Source: Tulasnella sp. 424
Taxonomy: Eukaryota > Basidiomycota > Agaricomycetes > Cantharellales > Tulasnellaceae
Reading direction: 5' to 3'
DNA length: 30,377 nt
NCBI GenBank assembly: GCA_019633425.1
Contig: WSUB01000191.1
Span: forward strand, 1-30,377
In this document: positions 10,276-20,047 of the stretch, piece by piece
Layout of the letters: every line of letters begins with the position of its first letter
How positions within the stretch are numbered: position 1 is the stretch's first letter
Notes under the pieces: generated by a model
What the model saw: the letters and a program-made list of their open reading frames with translations, nothing else
What the model was told of the DNA's origin: nothing
Database searches by the model: none
Position numbers and translations under genes: made by a program

Positions 10276-11160
10276 ACTGGGATGCCAAGCGGCTTGGAAT
10301 CGCGGACGGGTCACATGGACCTGATTTGCCCCAGCGACAAAAGTTGATCTGCATGTTGGCTCTCTTTCCGAGTCAGCCAGCGGCCCACTTATTTTTTGGG
10401 CCTCGCCCAAACACACCGTGTTCCTTTTCTTGCAGCTACACGCTAAATCGAAATCTCCCTCCGACCTATTTTCATGAACGATGATAGGTAAGAGATTAGC
10501 TTATGCAGAGCTGTCCTTTCATTCTGACGTGGGCTACAGCGCCTCCGATTTCAAGGGCGCCGGTAACTAGTTGGTAGAGGGACTTTGTGTGCCCCGCTTT
10601 CGACTCGAGAAACGGGATTTCTAGCGTTTGGTCTAGCCAATATTTTTGAGAACACTGACTCGTGAGACGTTTTTAGAGTCTGGACTTAGTCCTAATCGTG
10701 CGTACCCAGATATTGTAGGCAACGTTCGAAGCTAAACGACCACCTCCGGTATTCCACGAGCCATAATTGGATGGTCACAGACACTGTAGTATGATTCCAA
10801 TACTAGCGACTCGAAGAGTTTCAGAGCCATGAGCGGCACTAGTACCTAAGAACACCCTCGAAGAACTGTCCAAATCCTATTTGTTCCCCTACCTTGATAT
10901 TCCTGATTCGATAGCTCAAGCCTTTTGACTACCCGGGATGGAAGGGTAATCATTCACGTATTAAACCTGTAAAAGCAGGAGCGTGGTGAATTTTGGGCCA
11001 GGGAGACCTTGTTATTGTGTCTCGGAATACGCTACGACGACAACGGAAAGGCATCAAAAGCCCAATACAACACCGACTGCCCTCCGCGATTTTAAGCTAA
11101 GGATTCGAATTGAAGAGTCTTGCGGATGAAACATTGTTAGCTGGTCAGAACGAGCGGTTT
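10276..11160. other. Unassigned spacer at the junction of the two duplicated blocks
   Basis: From 10276 to about 10950 the sequence matches nothing else in the window and contains no credible exon chain; it begins exactly where G6 loses similarity to G8. About 10950-11160 is the 3' flank of G7, similar to 430-654 downstream of G1. No transposon ends or long inverted repeats were recognised. Confidence 0.4.
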
Positions 11161-12269
11161 TCATTGAGATTGACCAACCAGTGACCCGTATAAGTGGGCC
11201 CCAAGGCGTTCTGAAAACCCAATATAGTCTGGCGTGAGATACATGTATTTCCCCGAATTTTTTGCTGAGCCCTGGAGCTCCCAAGAACCTGGTTATTTAC
11301 CGCATGAGTATAATAGCGATTGTGAGCTAAAAGGCCGCGATCGCCCACCTCCAGCCTTAAGTGGCCAGCATGCTACCAGCTTGCTCTCACTTGCCAAGGA
11401 CCACAGGTCAACTTGAATGTCATTCGACCAGCCAGGCTTCTCAGCTACTGATTGCCCTCGATTCTTAGATATCACAGCGAAGCTAGAAGGCCAAAACTTA
11501 ATACTATGAAGGCCCAAGGCCGAAGAGGAAGGAAACTTAATGATTGGATCCCCGTCGCAAATCCCAATTAGTCTGGTGGGCCCGTACTATTAAATAGTCA
11601 TCGGAAGTGCCCTGTAATAGAGCTGGTCAGAGCTGGATTGTTGCTACGAAGATTGTCAGCACCAACATTGTACTTGATAGTCCGAGCCGATGCGTCGAAA
11701 TCAAAGATGGCAGCTGCACACTGGTTGGGATCTACCATACACCAATTGGTTCCGAAGAACGTGCTCGTAATGTAGCCTCGGATATCACTACACTCCGATT
11801 CGACGCGAATTCGGCCGGTCCTGATGGGCGAGGCTGCAGGAGCAATTACGTTCGGAACTGAGCTGAGTAGCCGAGCAAATTATTAGCGTTCCAGGGCAGG
11901 CCACCCATAATCCGAGTGGCACCTTGGAGGTATCGGGACCGATGTAGGTACCATTGATGACGGAAGCTGATCCTCTGCGTACTCGTCCAGGATCGCGCGT
12001 TTAAGTAGGTTCCAGTCGTTCTGGGTTTCTACGTCCAACTTCTCATAACAGCGAAGAGCCTTCCTTGCAAAGCGAATAGAGGCATATTCTGCTGCCCAGG
12101 TGTTGTCTTTGTGCTTCCCCTTCGAGAACGCTTGCCATTTGATGGCGAAGATAAAGCCTTCAGCTTCCACTGCGCTTCCGCCAGTAAAAATGATATCCCA
12201 TTCTTCATGTGATGATACAGAGTTTAGGCCTAAAAATGAAGGGCCGTGCAACTTGCAATCTGCTGACAT
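11161..12269 (-). pseudogene. G7: gag-like domain gene with damaged splice sites
   Basis: Exons equivalent to G1 are 12269-11923 (first and second exon plus former intron 1), 11862-11667, 11611-11541, 11482-11349 and 11288-11161. The lengths sum to 876 nt in frame if all are joined. The gag-like part shows FTGGSAVEAEGFIFAIKW and RKALRCYEKLDVETQNDW, where the usual Trp of LRWYE is Cys. Splicing intron 1 at the old GC site would create TAA, but the 54-nt intron is open and in frame, so it may now be coding. The donor after exon 4 is TTAAGT instead of GTAAGT (11540-11535), and read-through meets TAA at once. The Trp-rich segment GWSNDIQVDLWSLA downstream is still intact. Overall it is probably a recent pseudogene or a truncated gene of about 210 residues. 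Confidence 0.6.
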
Positions 12270-12657
12270 TGAGAGGATGGTGACAGATCGATGATGTGGT
12301 TACTCTCGGAGATAAAACCGGACTTCCGTCCACCCAGCCCTTGACGCCGGATGGACTTGGTGCCGTAGAATTCTATGTGGGGATGAATTCGTTCATTACT
12401 CAGAGGGTTCGAGAAGCCTGTCCAATATTAATATTTACGGGCGACCATCCAAGGTTTGTACAGATGTTACGGCTCCGCCGCTATCATACAGTCAACAGAC
12501 ATGAATACATATAGAGAACCACTTCGAGATGACAATTCCACTTGAGACCACCAGCTCACGTTATTCCAACGTAGTTTCAAGACAATCGACAGAATGCACC
12601 ATGTTCCAGCGATCGTTGTCTGACCGCAGTTGTAAGGCAAGCAACGAACATCGCGTT
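12270..12657. other. Intergenic between G7 and G8
   Basis: This holds the upstream region of G7 and the 3' flank of G8. It aligns along almost its whole length with 8831-9189, and more weakly with 1759-2130, which defines a conserved upstream element for the family. No gene is visible. Confidence 0.45.
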
Positions 12658-14008
12658 TCACGTTACGGGCTCAAGTACGAGTTCCTGAAGTCATCGTAAG
12701 TGCAATACGCGTAAAGTCAGCGCCAAGTCACGAGATTGACATTCTTACTCACCACTTCAACTGCATCTGGGTCTCTCCGTTTGTACGTCTTCAAGTCGCT
12801 GTGTAGGCGAATAGCCTTTGTTCTCTCGCTTATCGAGGAGGTGAAGGCAGTGGTACCTTCATAGAAAATGGTTATGAACGAGATATTAAGACCGGACGCG
12901 GGATACAGCGCACCGAAACCTAAGGCTTTCTTCTGGAGAGCCTTGACTGTTGACGATGGACCGCTCTGCCATTTCGCTACCCAACCATCGCGGGCTTGAA
13001 GGAACCCACCGAAATTCTTCTCGTAATAACCAAGAGAAGCATATCTATGATGAACACGTGGGGTCAATTTAACCTATTCGGGTAAGAAAATTCAAGTCCG
13101 CCAAGAGGCTCATGTACCTTTCTGCTTCCTTGGTTGGCGAGCGTCCGTCTTCGGACCACCCGATGGTCAAGACTATGGGCGGCTGAGTCGATTGTGGACC
13201 ATTCTGACAGGAAAAGGGTTGGGTAAGAGGAGTTATCGTCCGGTTCGTTCATCCTTCACGTACGAGAATCTCTAAAGAAGTATCATTCCCTAATTTGACG
13301 TGCATAGCCTCTGATACGTTGGTGGTGTACGCGAACCAGTTCGATGCTGTTGGGAGTCGCGACACATACCCCACCTCCTTGCCCGACGCTTTGGAGATGA
13401 GACGGATTCTTCGAGTAGCTGGATCCATCCGACCTAACTCCACCTCTTCCTCCAAGGCTGCGGTGAGTTGGTTCAAGAACAGAGGTTTGGGCGTCTTAGC
13501 CCCGGAAGTCGCATCGATGTATGATGGAGGCGCGGCGTTACTGGTCGAGGCGTCGTTCTCAAAGTTCAGTGATTCTGCGAGGGAATTGGAACGGGACGGT
13601 CCTCGAGAACCCGTTCCTCGCCTCCAGGGAAACCTGCGGGACAAAGCTCCATTACTACCGATGCCAATGGGTATTAACCACTCACACCCACTTCCTTGGA
13701 GAGCTTGGCTTATTCTCGCCGTACGTGTCTTCAAGCGCCTTGCGAAGTTTGGTCCAGTCCCCTTGGACGTTCTTGTCGAGGCCCTCGTACCACTTCAATG
13801 CTGGACCAGAAAGGCGCGTTACGACGAACTCCACATTCCACTTATTATCAAGCTGTCTTCCTTCGGCATTTGCTCGTGTCGTGACGTTCTTAACGAACTC
13901 ATCAACGGTCGGGCCGCCCTTCCCCGAGAAACGGAAGGCTAGCGTGGCGTGGATAAGCTGGAGGGCCTCCACATAGAACAAACTCGAGTGCTCACTAGAT
14001 CCTGACAT
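12658..14008 (-). CDS. G8: divergent gag-like domain protein, 344 aa
   Basis: Six exons: 14008-13996, 13938-13692, 13633-13264, 13203-13118, 13044-12753 and 12684-12658, 1035 nt in frame, ending LEPVT then TGA. The first intron starts GTGAGC and is 57 nt with no stop, so a retained form (MSGSSEHSSLF...) is also open. The gag-like domain covers residues 1-86, with FSGKGGPTVDEFVKNV and LSGPALKWYEGLD. Residues 87-210 include an acidic linker and RIRLISKASGKEVGYVSR followed by NWFAYTTN, the counterpart of the GYIG...WC module of the siblings. The fifth exon shows GYYEKNFGGFLQARDGWVAK. The donor of intron 2 is ambiguous: the truncated copy G6 suggests an ancestral phase-0 site, while only a phase-2 site keeps G8 open. 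This is the most divergent member and the largest. Confidence 0.65.
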
Positions 14009-15284
14009 TAAAAACTACAGAATATATATTGGACTATGGCTCGGAATGTTTGCCTAACGGTTCGCTTTGATATGTACAACAGAGAGGGCTGGGTGGTGGA
14101 AGGGATCAGTCGGTAAACAAATGCTGGCGGAGATTCACACACCCTTCGGCATCCTCCGCGTTTGCCGAAAAACGTACCCCTATAAATATCATCCTCTTGT
14201 CCCATTCACTGCATGCTCGCTGGGGTTCGGGGTATTTGGTGGCTATATAGCGGCTTGGATGCTGTGCATTGGGGAGGGGCGGGGGCTTCGGCCGACGTGC
14301 CAAGCGATAATCGCTCAAACCACCCCCGGGCCGACATGCAAACGGTTAGCGAGAACGCTGCAAGTCACCAAAACCCCGAGAAGGAAGACACCAGAATTTA
14401 CAGGAAAGAGAAGGAATATTCAAATGAAGAGATAGGCGTGCGCATGAACGAATAAGGTGTTTGCAGGCGGAATCCAGTCGTCTCATTCTTTACTGTATGA
14501 GATTAGGTAACCTCGAGCGACCTCCCAAACTGCCAAACAAAAGCCACTGAATATCCTGACGTTATTTCTTCATACAATCACGCAGAATCCGACATTTCCG
14601 GTGTCGCCCTTTTCCTGGTCGACAATGATTGAAGTGTCGTGGAGATCGAGGTCGAACCGAAGATATCGTCGAGAAGAATTCTATAGTGAATGTAACTCTG
14701 GTGAGCCTTTGGAGGAGTGAGAGGGTGTGATCAGGGTGGGCAGAATTGAATTGGTGCAGAGCTCAACAAGGACGTGGAATTGTTCTTATAGCAGGGCATC
14801 TTGGCGACCTTGCGCGCACATGCATAAATCGGGCATCAACCTATCAGGAGACCAGAGCTACTTTCCCTTGAGTTCATCCTTGTGGCTTAGTGGAAGGCCT
14901 GCAATTAATAATAAAGGGAGTACCTTCGAAGGGCTCTGAGGTCGGTTGCAATCATACTTAAAGGAGTTTTCGGTAAAGGCGAAAATTGAAGGTTGCGCAA
15001 TCTAGAGCAGTATCATCCGGACCATGAGTATTGTGCACTAACCCATATATCGGGGAAGGTCTCCCTTCGAGGAAATGGGGCCTCGCAGGGTTAGGAGAGT
15101 TCTCCGAACGATGCCGATGCAACGCAGCTGATTAGCCCAGCAAGTACGAGAGAACATGAGATTGGTTATCCCAAGCATATATCGTGGACTTAGTGCGGCG
15201 CTGAGGGGATTTCATGTAACGAGTTCGTTTCACCCTCGTCGCGACTTCGGCGCGTGAACGTCCGAACAAGGGAAAATGGGGAGG
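14009..15284. other. Spacer right of the gag-like array
   Basis: The 5' flank of G8 is followed by about 1.2 kb in which I find no exon chain with matching phases and no similarity to the other parts of the window. ORFs such as 14067-14435 have unremarkable translations and no family resemblance. No repeats or transposon ends were recognised. Confidence 0.35.
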
Positions 15285-15725
15285 TCAAAACAATACCAAA
15301 GAAGGCGGATGCGGATGCTCGCCGTTGAGAGCGCCAGGAGCTTCGAAATGTCTCTCGTGAGGCCACATAGACTCAGAATTCCATATGTGGCACAGCAGAT
15401 GGAGAGCTAATTGATATGGGTTGATTTTCGTTGCATCCAACTCGGACAGGAGGTTGGCAGTCCCTGACTGAGTTCGCCGGTCGCGGGATTGCCTGGGAAG
15501 CATCCTCCTTCCCATGACATACTGCTCCAGGTTTGCTTGAAATGCTAGAAGGCCAAGTCTAACCCTATCCATTCGGGCAGACTCTTGGGCTGGCGGCGAT
15601 ACGATAGTTGGTGCTCCAGCCGAATGCAAATCAACGTCCTGGTAGTCCAAACAGAGCGTACTTAGAGCTCTCGCAAACAAGGCACTTTCTAAGAGTGTCT
15701 CATATCGAAAAGGATGGGTGATCAA
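15285..15725 (-). other. Isolated ORF of unknown nature, possible remnant
   Basis: A 147-codon frame opens after a TAG just upstream and starts at a TTG, so no real start is visible. The translation has protein-like texture, for example ESALFARALSTLCLDYQDVD and NPYQLALHLLCHIWNSESMW, with alpha-helical character. Upstream on the same strand (about 15950-16000) a short piece reads GLRRRIAWES before a stop, vaguely like the middle homology region of fungal Zn2Cys6 transcription factors. The frames do not join. A decayed transcription-factor gene is possible but unproven; chance is also possible. Confidence 0.2.
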
Positions 15726-17698
15726 GAGAGTGGATGACTACGGTGAAGGGGAGTGTCCCAGAGACCCCACCGAGTGAAGAGCGAACAACGTCGCGAGGGG
15801 GTCAAGCTTGATGACGTCGAGATCACTAGCACAGATATCGGATGTTGCCGTTATCGTCCCATCAGCGTGTCAGTGCTGGGACGTTTTGCAAATGCGAGTT
15901 GGACGCGATGGGCATGAATCGGAGGACAAACAGTCCAAGTCAAGATTCCCAGGCGATGCGCCTCCTTAGCCCAATCCGGATGTCGAGCCCAGGACGATGC
16001 AGGTTAGACTCGGGTTTCTTTCACACATCCCGTAATAGCTCTTCATTTTACTGCCCTCAAACGCGTCTCCGGATCGGTATCATCCGTTGGATTACTTTTC
16101 AAGCCCTAGCGCCCAGACGGTACCTGCAACTCGGACCCCAGTTTAGTTTCTGCGACCCACTTCACAGTGAGGGAGGTCACAAAGTTTTCCCTCTTTGATT
16201 CTGTGGAGGTAATTTTCAAGGCTGTTATGTGAAAGATGGGCGTTGCTGCGGTTGTCTGAGTTCGCCGAGGTGTGGCTCCGGGTGTTGTGGGCTTGCCTTT
16301 GTCCGTGTCGTGGCGCTCTTGACGACCACGCACCGCCTCATTGGACAGTCGCCCGTTATCATCTGTTGTGAGGTCTCTTTCAGGCCATCCCGCCATTCGG
16401 AAGATGATGTTGTGTCGAAGCGTCGTTGTCAGGGGCTGCGCCTTCTTCTTTGTGAGGGAGAATATAAGATTGGGTGCGAGAAAGCATGCATTCTCTCATT
16501 CAAGCTATTGCCCGGCGCACTTCAATCCCCACAACCTCGTCCGCTTCTCTGTAAATTATAATGGACCTCTACTCGCCACTCTTTCTCTCTGCTTCCTCAA
16601 CTGACATGCCACAAGAAACCCTCATGGACCAGGACGTTCTAGAAGCGAGGCTACGAAGCCAAGCTATGAGGGGTGACTGCACCATCGCATAGGTTTGAAG
16701 ATTTTATTTAGAATATCCTTTCGTATTTAACTGAGACCCGCTCTGCGTAAAGGTTCAACCAACGTCGCCGCGCGGCGCACTTCTCCGGATAACATATCAT
16801 CACACTCCTGATTTATCGACTTCATCCATCAATCATATACCTCTAGCTCATTAATGTAGATCCTTTGTATTATCAGTTCTGCATATCAACTAGCTCCGTG
16901 GGCATGACTGCTTTTGGCAGTTTTCTTCAGCTGGGGTCACCTGAGCGAGAGTGGAGATGCGTTTTGCCTCGAGGACCAAGCACAGGAAGGTTCAGGTCAC
17001 CTAGTACATATTTTCTTATTCAAGATAGCTCTACTGCAACCTGAGCCTGGCCCCATTTCTGCAGTTCCAGAGTGAAGCTGAGTCACGTGGCTCTGAGAAC
17101 GACCCACCCCCAAAACTAAGGAAAAGGGAAAAAAAAGGCCGCCAACTCTAGCGAACAATAGGGCACAAATCGGAGGACAACTGCCCTCCCGCAAACTGCC
17201 GCTTTCATGTCGACATCTCACGCTCTTCACGAGGCTTGGAAGCTAACTTGAGCTCCCGTCTAACTTGGACGCCTCGAACACGCTTACAAGTCATAGGCGC
17301 CCGAAAAGCGATCGATTGACTCAGTTCTGGCTTCCACATAAGAAACACGAGGCCACCGCAATGCTCATCTTGTTCAACCCATTTGATCAAGATAATTTCG
17401 CCGTGACAATTCCCTCAGCAGTACAGGCAACGTCGGATTGGCCATTGGCTGCCTTTCTATCTTCGACATGTGGCTTCTTTATTTCTCTTCGCTCCTCCTG
17501 CATCGCAATTGATTCTAATCCCACGCACAATGCACTGTACCTCGAGTGCCAGGTCACTTTCGTAACCTCGTGTGCGGTCTTCCGAACTAGACCGACATCC
17601 AGCCTGCTGTACACATACCTCGCGTTTGTAGGTTTTTAAGGCCACGACAGCCAGTTACAACGACGTCTCAACCTCCCCTTCATCAATCTTCCTCATCA
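15726..17698. other. Spacer upstream of the kinase cluster
   Basis: About 2 kb without a supported gene. Short ORFs exist on both strands (for example minus 16106-16396 with a true ATG), but none shows a known motif or a consistent exon continuation. The last few hundred bases before 17699 are pyrimidine-rich (caacctccccttcatcaatcttcc just before the ATG), as often seen at fungal core promoters, and probably contain the K1 promoter. Confidence 0.35.
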
Positions 17699-19330
17699 AT
17701 GGCACAGTCGATCACTATTCCTCTGCTTACTGTTCCCAATGTCAGTCCTCATTACCGCTCTCGGCACGCGCTCGCTGACGGATCTTATTCTTGGGCGGTC
17801 ATTATAGCTTGAACCTCAGCGCTCACCTACCAAGAGGATAAACTCGTTGGACGATGTCACGAAGCTCGCCCCTGAGCTGAACAGAGAATATCTCACCATT
17901 GAGGACTCTTCGTTCGCGAAGGGTGCCTTTTCGGACATCTTTGGGGGTCGCTGGACCCCGCCAGAGCATCCGGAAGGAATTGATGTGAGCGCCAGTGAAT
18001 CATTCCATGTTTTTCTTTTACTAAAGCGCGTGTGGTCAATATAGGTCGCCATCAAAGTGCTTAGAATAGCAGGACAAGTGACCGACCCTGGACCTGCGTT
18101 AGAAAACAAGCGTTATGGACAGGTACGAGGATTGTTCGAGTTGCGCCCAGAACCAATCTAAGTCTACGTCGACCTCCTAGCACCTTGGTCGAGAGATCTT
18201 CGTGTGGCAGCGGGTCCATCATCGCAGAATCACACCCTTGATCGGCTATATCCGANNNNNNNNNNNNNNNNNNNNNNNNNNNNNNNNNNNNNNNNNNNNN
18301 NNNNNNNNNNNNNNNNNNNNNNNNNNNNNNNNNNNNNNNNNNNNNNNNNNNNNCTAGCACCTTGGTCGAGAGATCTTCGTGTGGCAGCGGGTCCATCATC
18401 GCAGAATCACACCCTTGATCGGCTATATCCGAGAATTTAAGGATGGTGTGGTGCCTTGCATTGTCACCAAAAGACGGCAAGCAAATCTCCTGGAATATGT
18501 AATCAAAAACCCCGAAGCGAATCGGCTTAGATTGGTACGAGCTTTCCAACTCGTCCAGAGAGGCGACGTCTAAACGTCGCACCACTTTCAGCTTTGCCAG
18601 GCTGTTGAGGGCCTCATCCATCTTCATACATTCCAACCGTACCCTGTCATTCACCTTGACATCAAACCTGTGAGTTTCGTCCCATTTCGCGTCTGTAACG
18701 AACCTTCTTAAGCTAGCGACTTTAGAGCAATATCCTCGTCACAGACAAAGGGGACGCCGAATTATGCGATTTTGGGTATGCCAAAGTCCTTGGAGGGGCG
18801 TCCACTGGCTTCACGACGTCCCCCAATCCTGGCGGAACCTACCCTTACATGTCTCCCGAAGTCCTCGACGGAGTGGAATGGCAGGGTCTCACACCTGCAG
18901 CGGACATATTTGGATTGGGGTCCACAATCATTTATGTAGGTCTCAGTGCACCGGCGCCCAAGTTCTGCACATTGTTCTCCTGGCATGGGCTGATTCAAAA
19001 TCCCCAGATTCTGAGCGGTAAAAGGGCATGGGACTCGATTAAAGCCAAGGGGACTTTAATGATGAGAGTGATGAATGGAATACCCCCTGCACGGGAGGAA
19101 TACACTATGGACGGTTCCGAAGAGGCGATTAACAAGCTGTGGGATTTACTTGTATGCTGCTGGAATAAAGATCCAAAATACAGGCCATCTTCACAAGAAG
19201 TCCTTGATACGGTGAGTGGGACTTGTTCGATGATTGAAGCAAGGGGCTCACCTTGGTTTTCCCTTAGCTTCTGGCCATTGAAGCCATGGGTGGGGTTCGA
19301 CCTGTCATTCCTATGAATGAGAGTGCATGA
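17699..19330 (+). CDS. K1: protein kinase, 8 exons, 342 aa, interrupted by assembly gap
   Basis: Exons: 17699-17740, 17808-17984, 18045-18122, the fourth exon (18358-18534 if the duplicated sequence around the N run is collapsed), 18592-18669, 18726-18935, 19008-19211 and 19268-19330, 1029 nt in frame. Kinase landmarks in order: glycine loop FAKGAFSDIFGG; VAIKV with the ATP-binding Lys near residue 77; REIFVW as the likely helix C Glu; HLDIKP at 179-184 with catalytic Asp 181; CDFG at 198-201; MSPE at 226-229; DIFGLGST; and CCW...RPSSQEV near the end. HLD replaces the usual HRD, so it is a non-RD type kinase with catalytic residues otherwise present. The fold resembles tyrosine-kinase-like fungal Ser/Thr kinases. 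The substrate is unknown. The domain nearly fills the protein. Confidence 0.8.
18177..18432. repeat. Identical 79-nt direct repeats flanking a run of N
   Basis: 18177-18255 and 18354-18432 are identical over 79 nt, begin ctagcaccttggtcgag and abut the N run on both sides. The homologous exon of K3 (from 21841) has this sequence once and continues directly. The simplest reading is that two contigs overlap here and were scaffolded without being merged. Confidence 0.85.
18256..18353. other. Assembly gap of 98 N
   Basis: 98 undetermined bases inside K1 exon 4. Because of the identical flanks the gap is probably artificial; collapsing the flanks gives an exon of 177 nt, the same length as in K2, K3 and K4. 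Confidence 0.95.
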
Positions 19331-20047
19331 TAGATTTCCTGGCAATCGGTTAATGTTCAGCCCTCGATACTAAATAATGTCAACTTTGGGTTTCTGCGGC
19401 GTGAGGGAATGTGGATTGATATTTGGCATGAAAAAAGTACCGGTTGCTTGAGTACATGTTCGTTACAATATACATGAGAAGGGACTGAGAACAACCCGGT
19501 GCAATGAAGGAAATGTTGGCGCGAGCACGCAGTCCCTGACCAGAACCGACCTCCGGGCACTAAGACCTGACGCACTGCTAGCACGGGAAGTGCTTTGCAT
19601 CCTAAAGAGCAAGCTAAGAAATAAAGTGCTGACAGATTAACGTTCTACTTTTCAATTCTGCAAGGGTGTCGGTGTGTAATGTGGGTGTATAACTTGAAGA
19701 GGAGAGGACGTGTTGGCAGTGTTGGGGTTGTACATGGAATAGAGCTCGACACTTTTATTACGACGGTTCAATTTCACAAAGTTTCTACCCCATTCACTTC
19801 GCCTTTCTCGACAGGGCCACAGGCGCAAGCTGATCGCTTTGTCCGTCATTCGGCCTATTTGTTCTCGCGAGTCTACGCAAAACCGATATTGCCGAATCGA
19901 TCCGACCATGAGTCCGACATACCTTCTAATTCTTCCACATCCCACCCTCACTCCAACAAAGCACGAGTAACACAGCACCCGTTAACCGGTATCAAGCCCC
20001 GAGAATCGCATCCACTTCTGAACCTTCCTTCACCAATCTCCTTAGAA
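19331..20047. other. Spacer between K1 and K2
   Basis: 19331 to about 19520 is the K1 3' flank and is nearly identical to the K3 3' flank at 23397-23577. The rest (about 19520-20047) is unique. It contains an in-frame open extension of K2 exon 2 reaching back to 19679, but its translation shows no kinase similarity and no ATG other than the one at 19679. Confidence 0.45.

Larger units (their letters stand above)
17750..19520 (+). repeat. Segmental duplication: 17750-19520 copied as 21411-23577
   Basis: Matching starts inside K1 intron 1 (cattaccgctctcgg at about 17750, cattaccactctcgg at about 21411). It runs through all later exons and introns and ends about 180-190 nt past the stop codons, near 19520 and 23577. 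The N run in K1 and the insertion in K3 are the only large differences. Confidence 0.8.

Noticed and set aside
13295..13942. 215- and 151-codon plus-strand ORFs over G8
   Set aside because: They are antisense shadows of the G8 second and third exons; the matching plus-strand ORF over G6 (9661-10257) diverges in frame.
655..14008. Live LTR retrotransposon cluster
   Set aside because: No LTRs, primer-binding site, protease, reverse transcriptase or integrase motif was seen, and the genes contain conserved spliceosomal introns.
17265..17639. 124-codon plus-strand ORF upstream of K1
   Set aside because: It starts at TTG, has no motif, overlaps similar-sized minus ORFs and lies in the presumed K1 promoter region.
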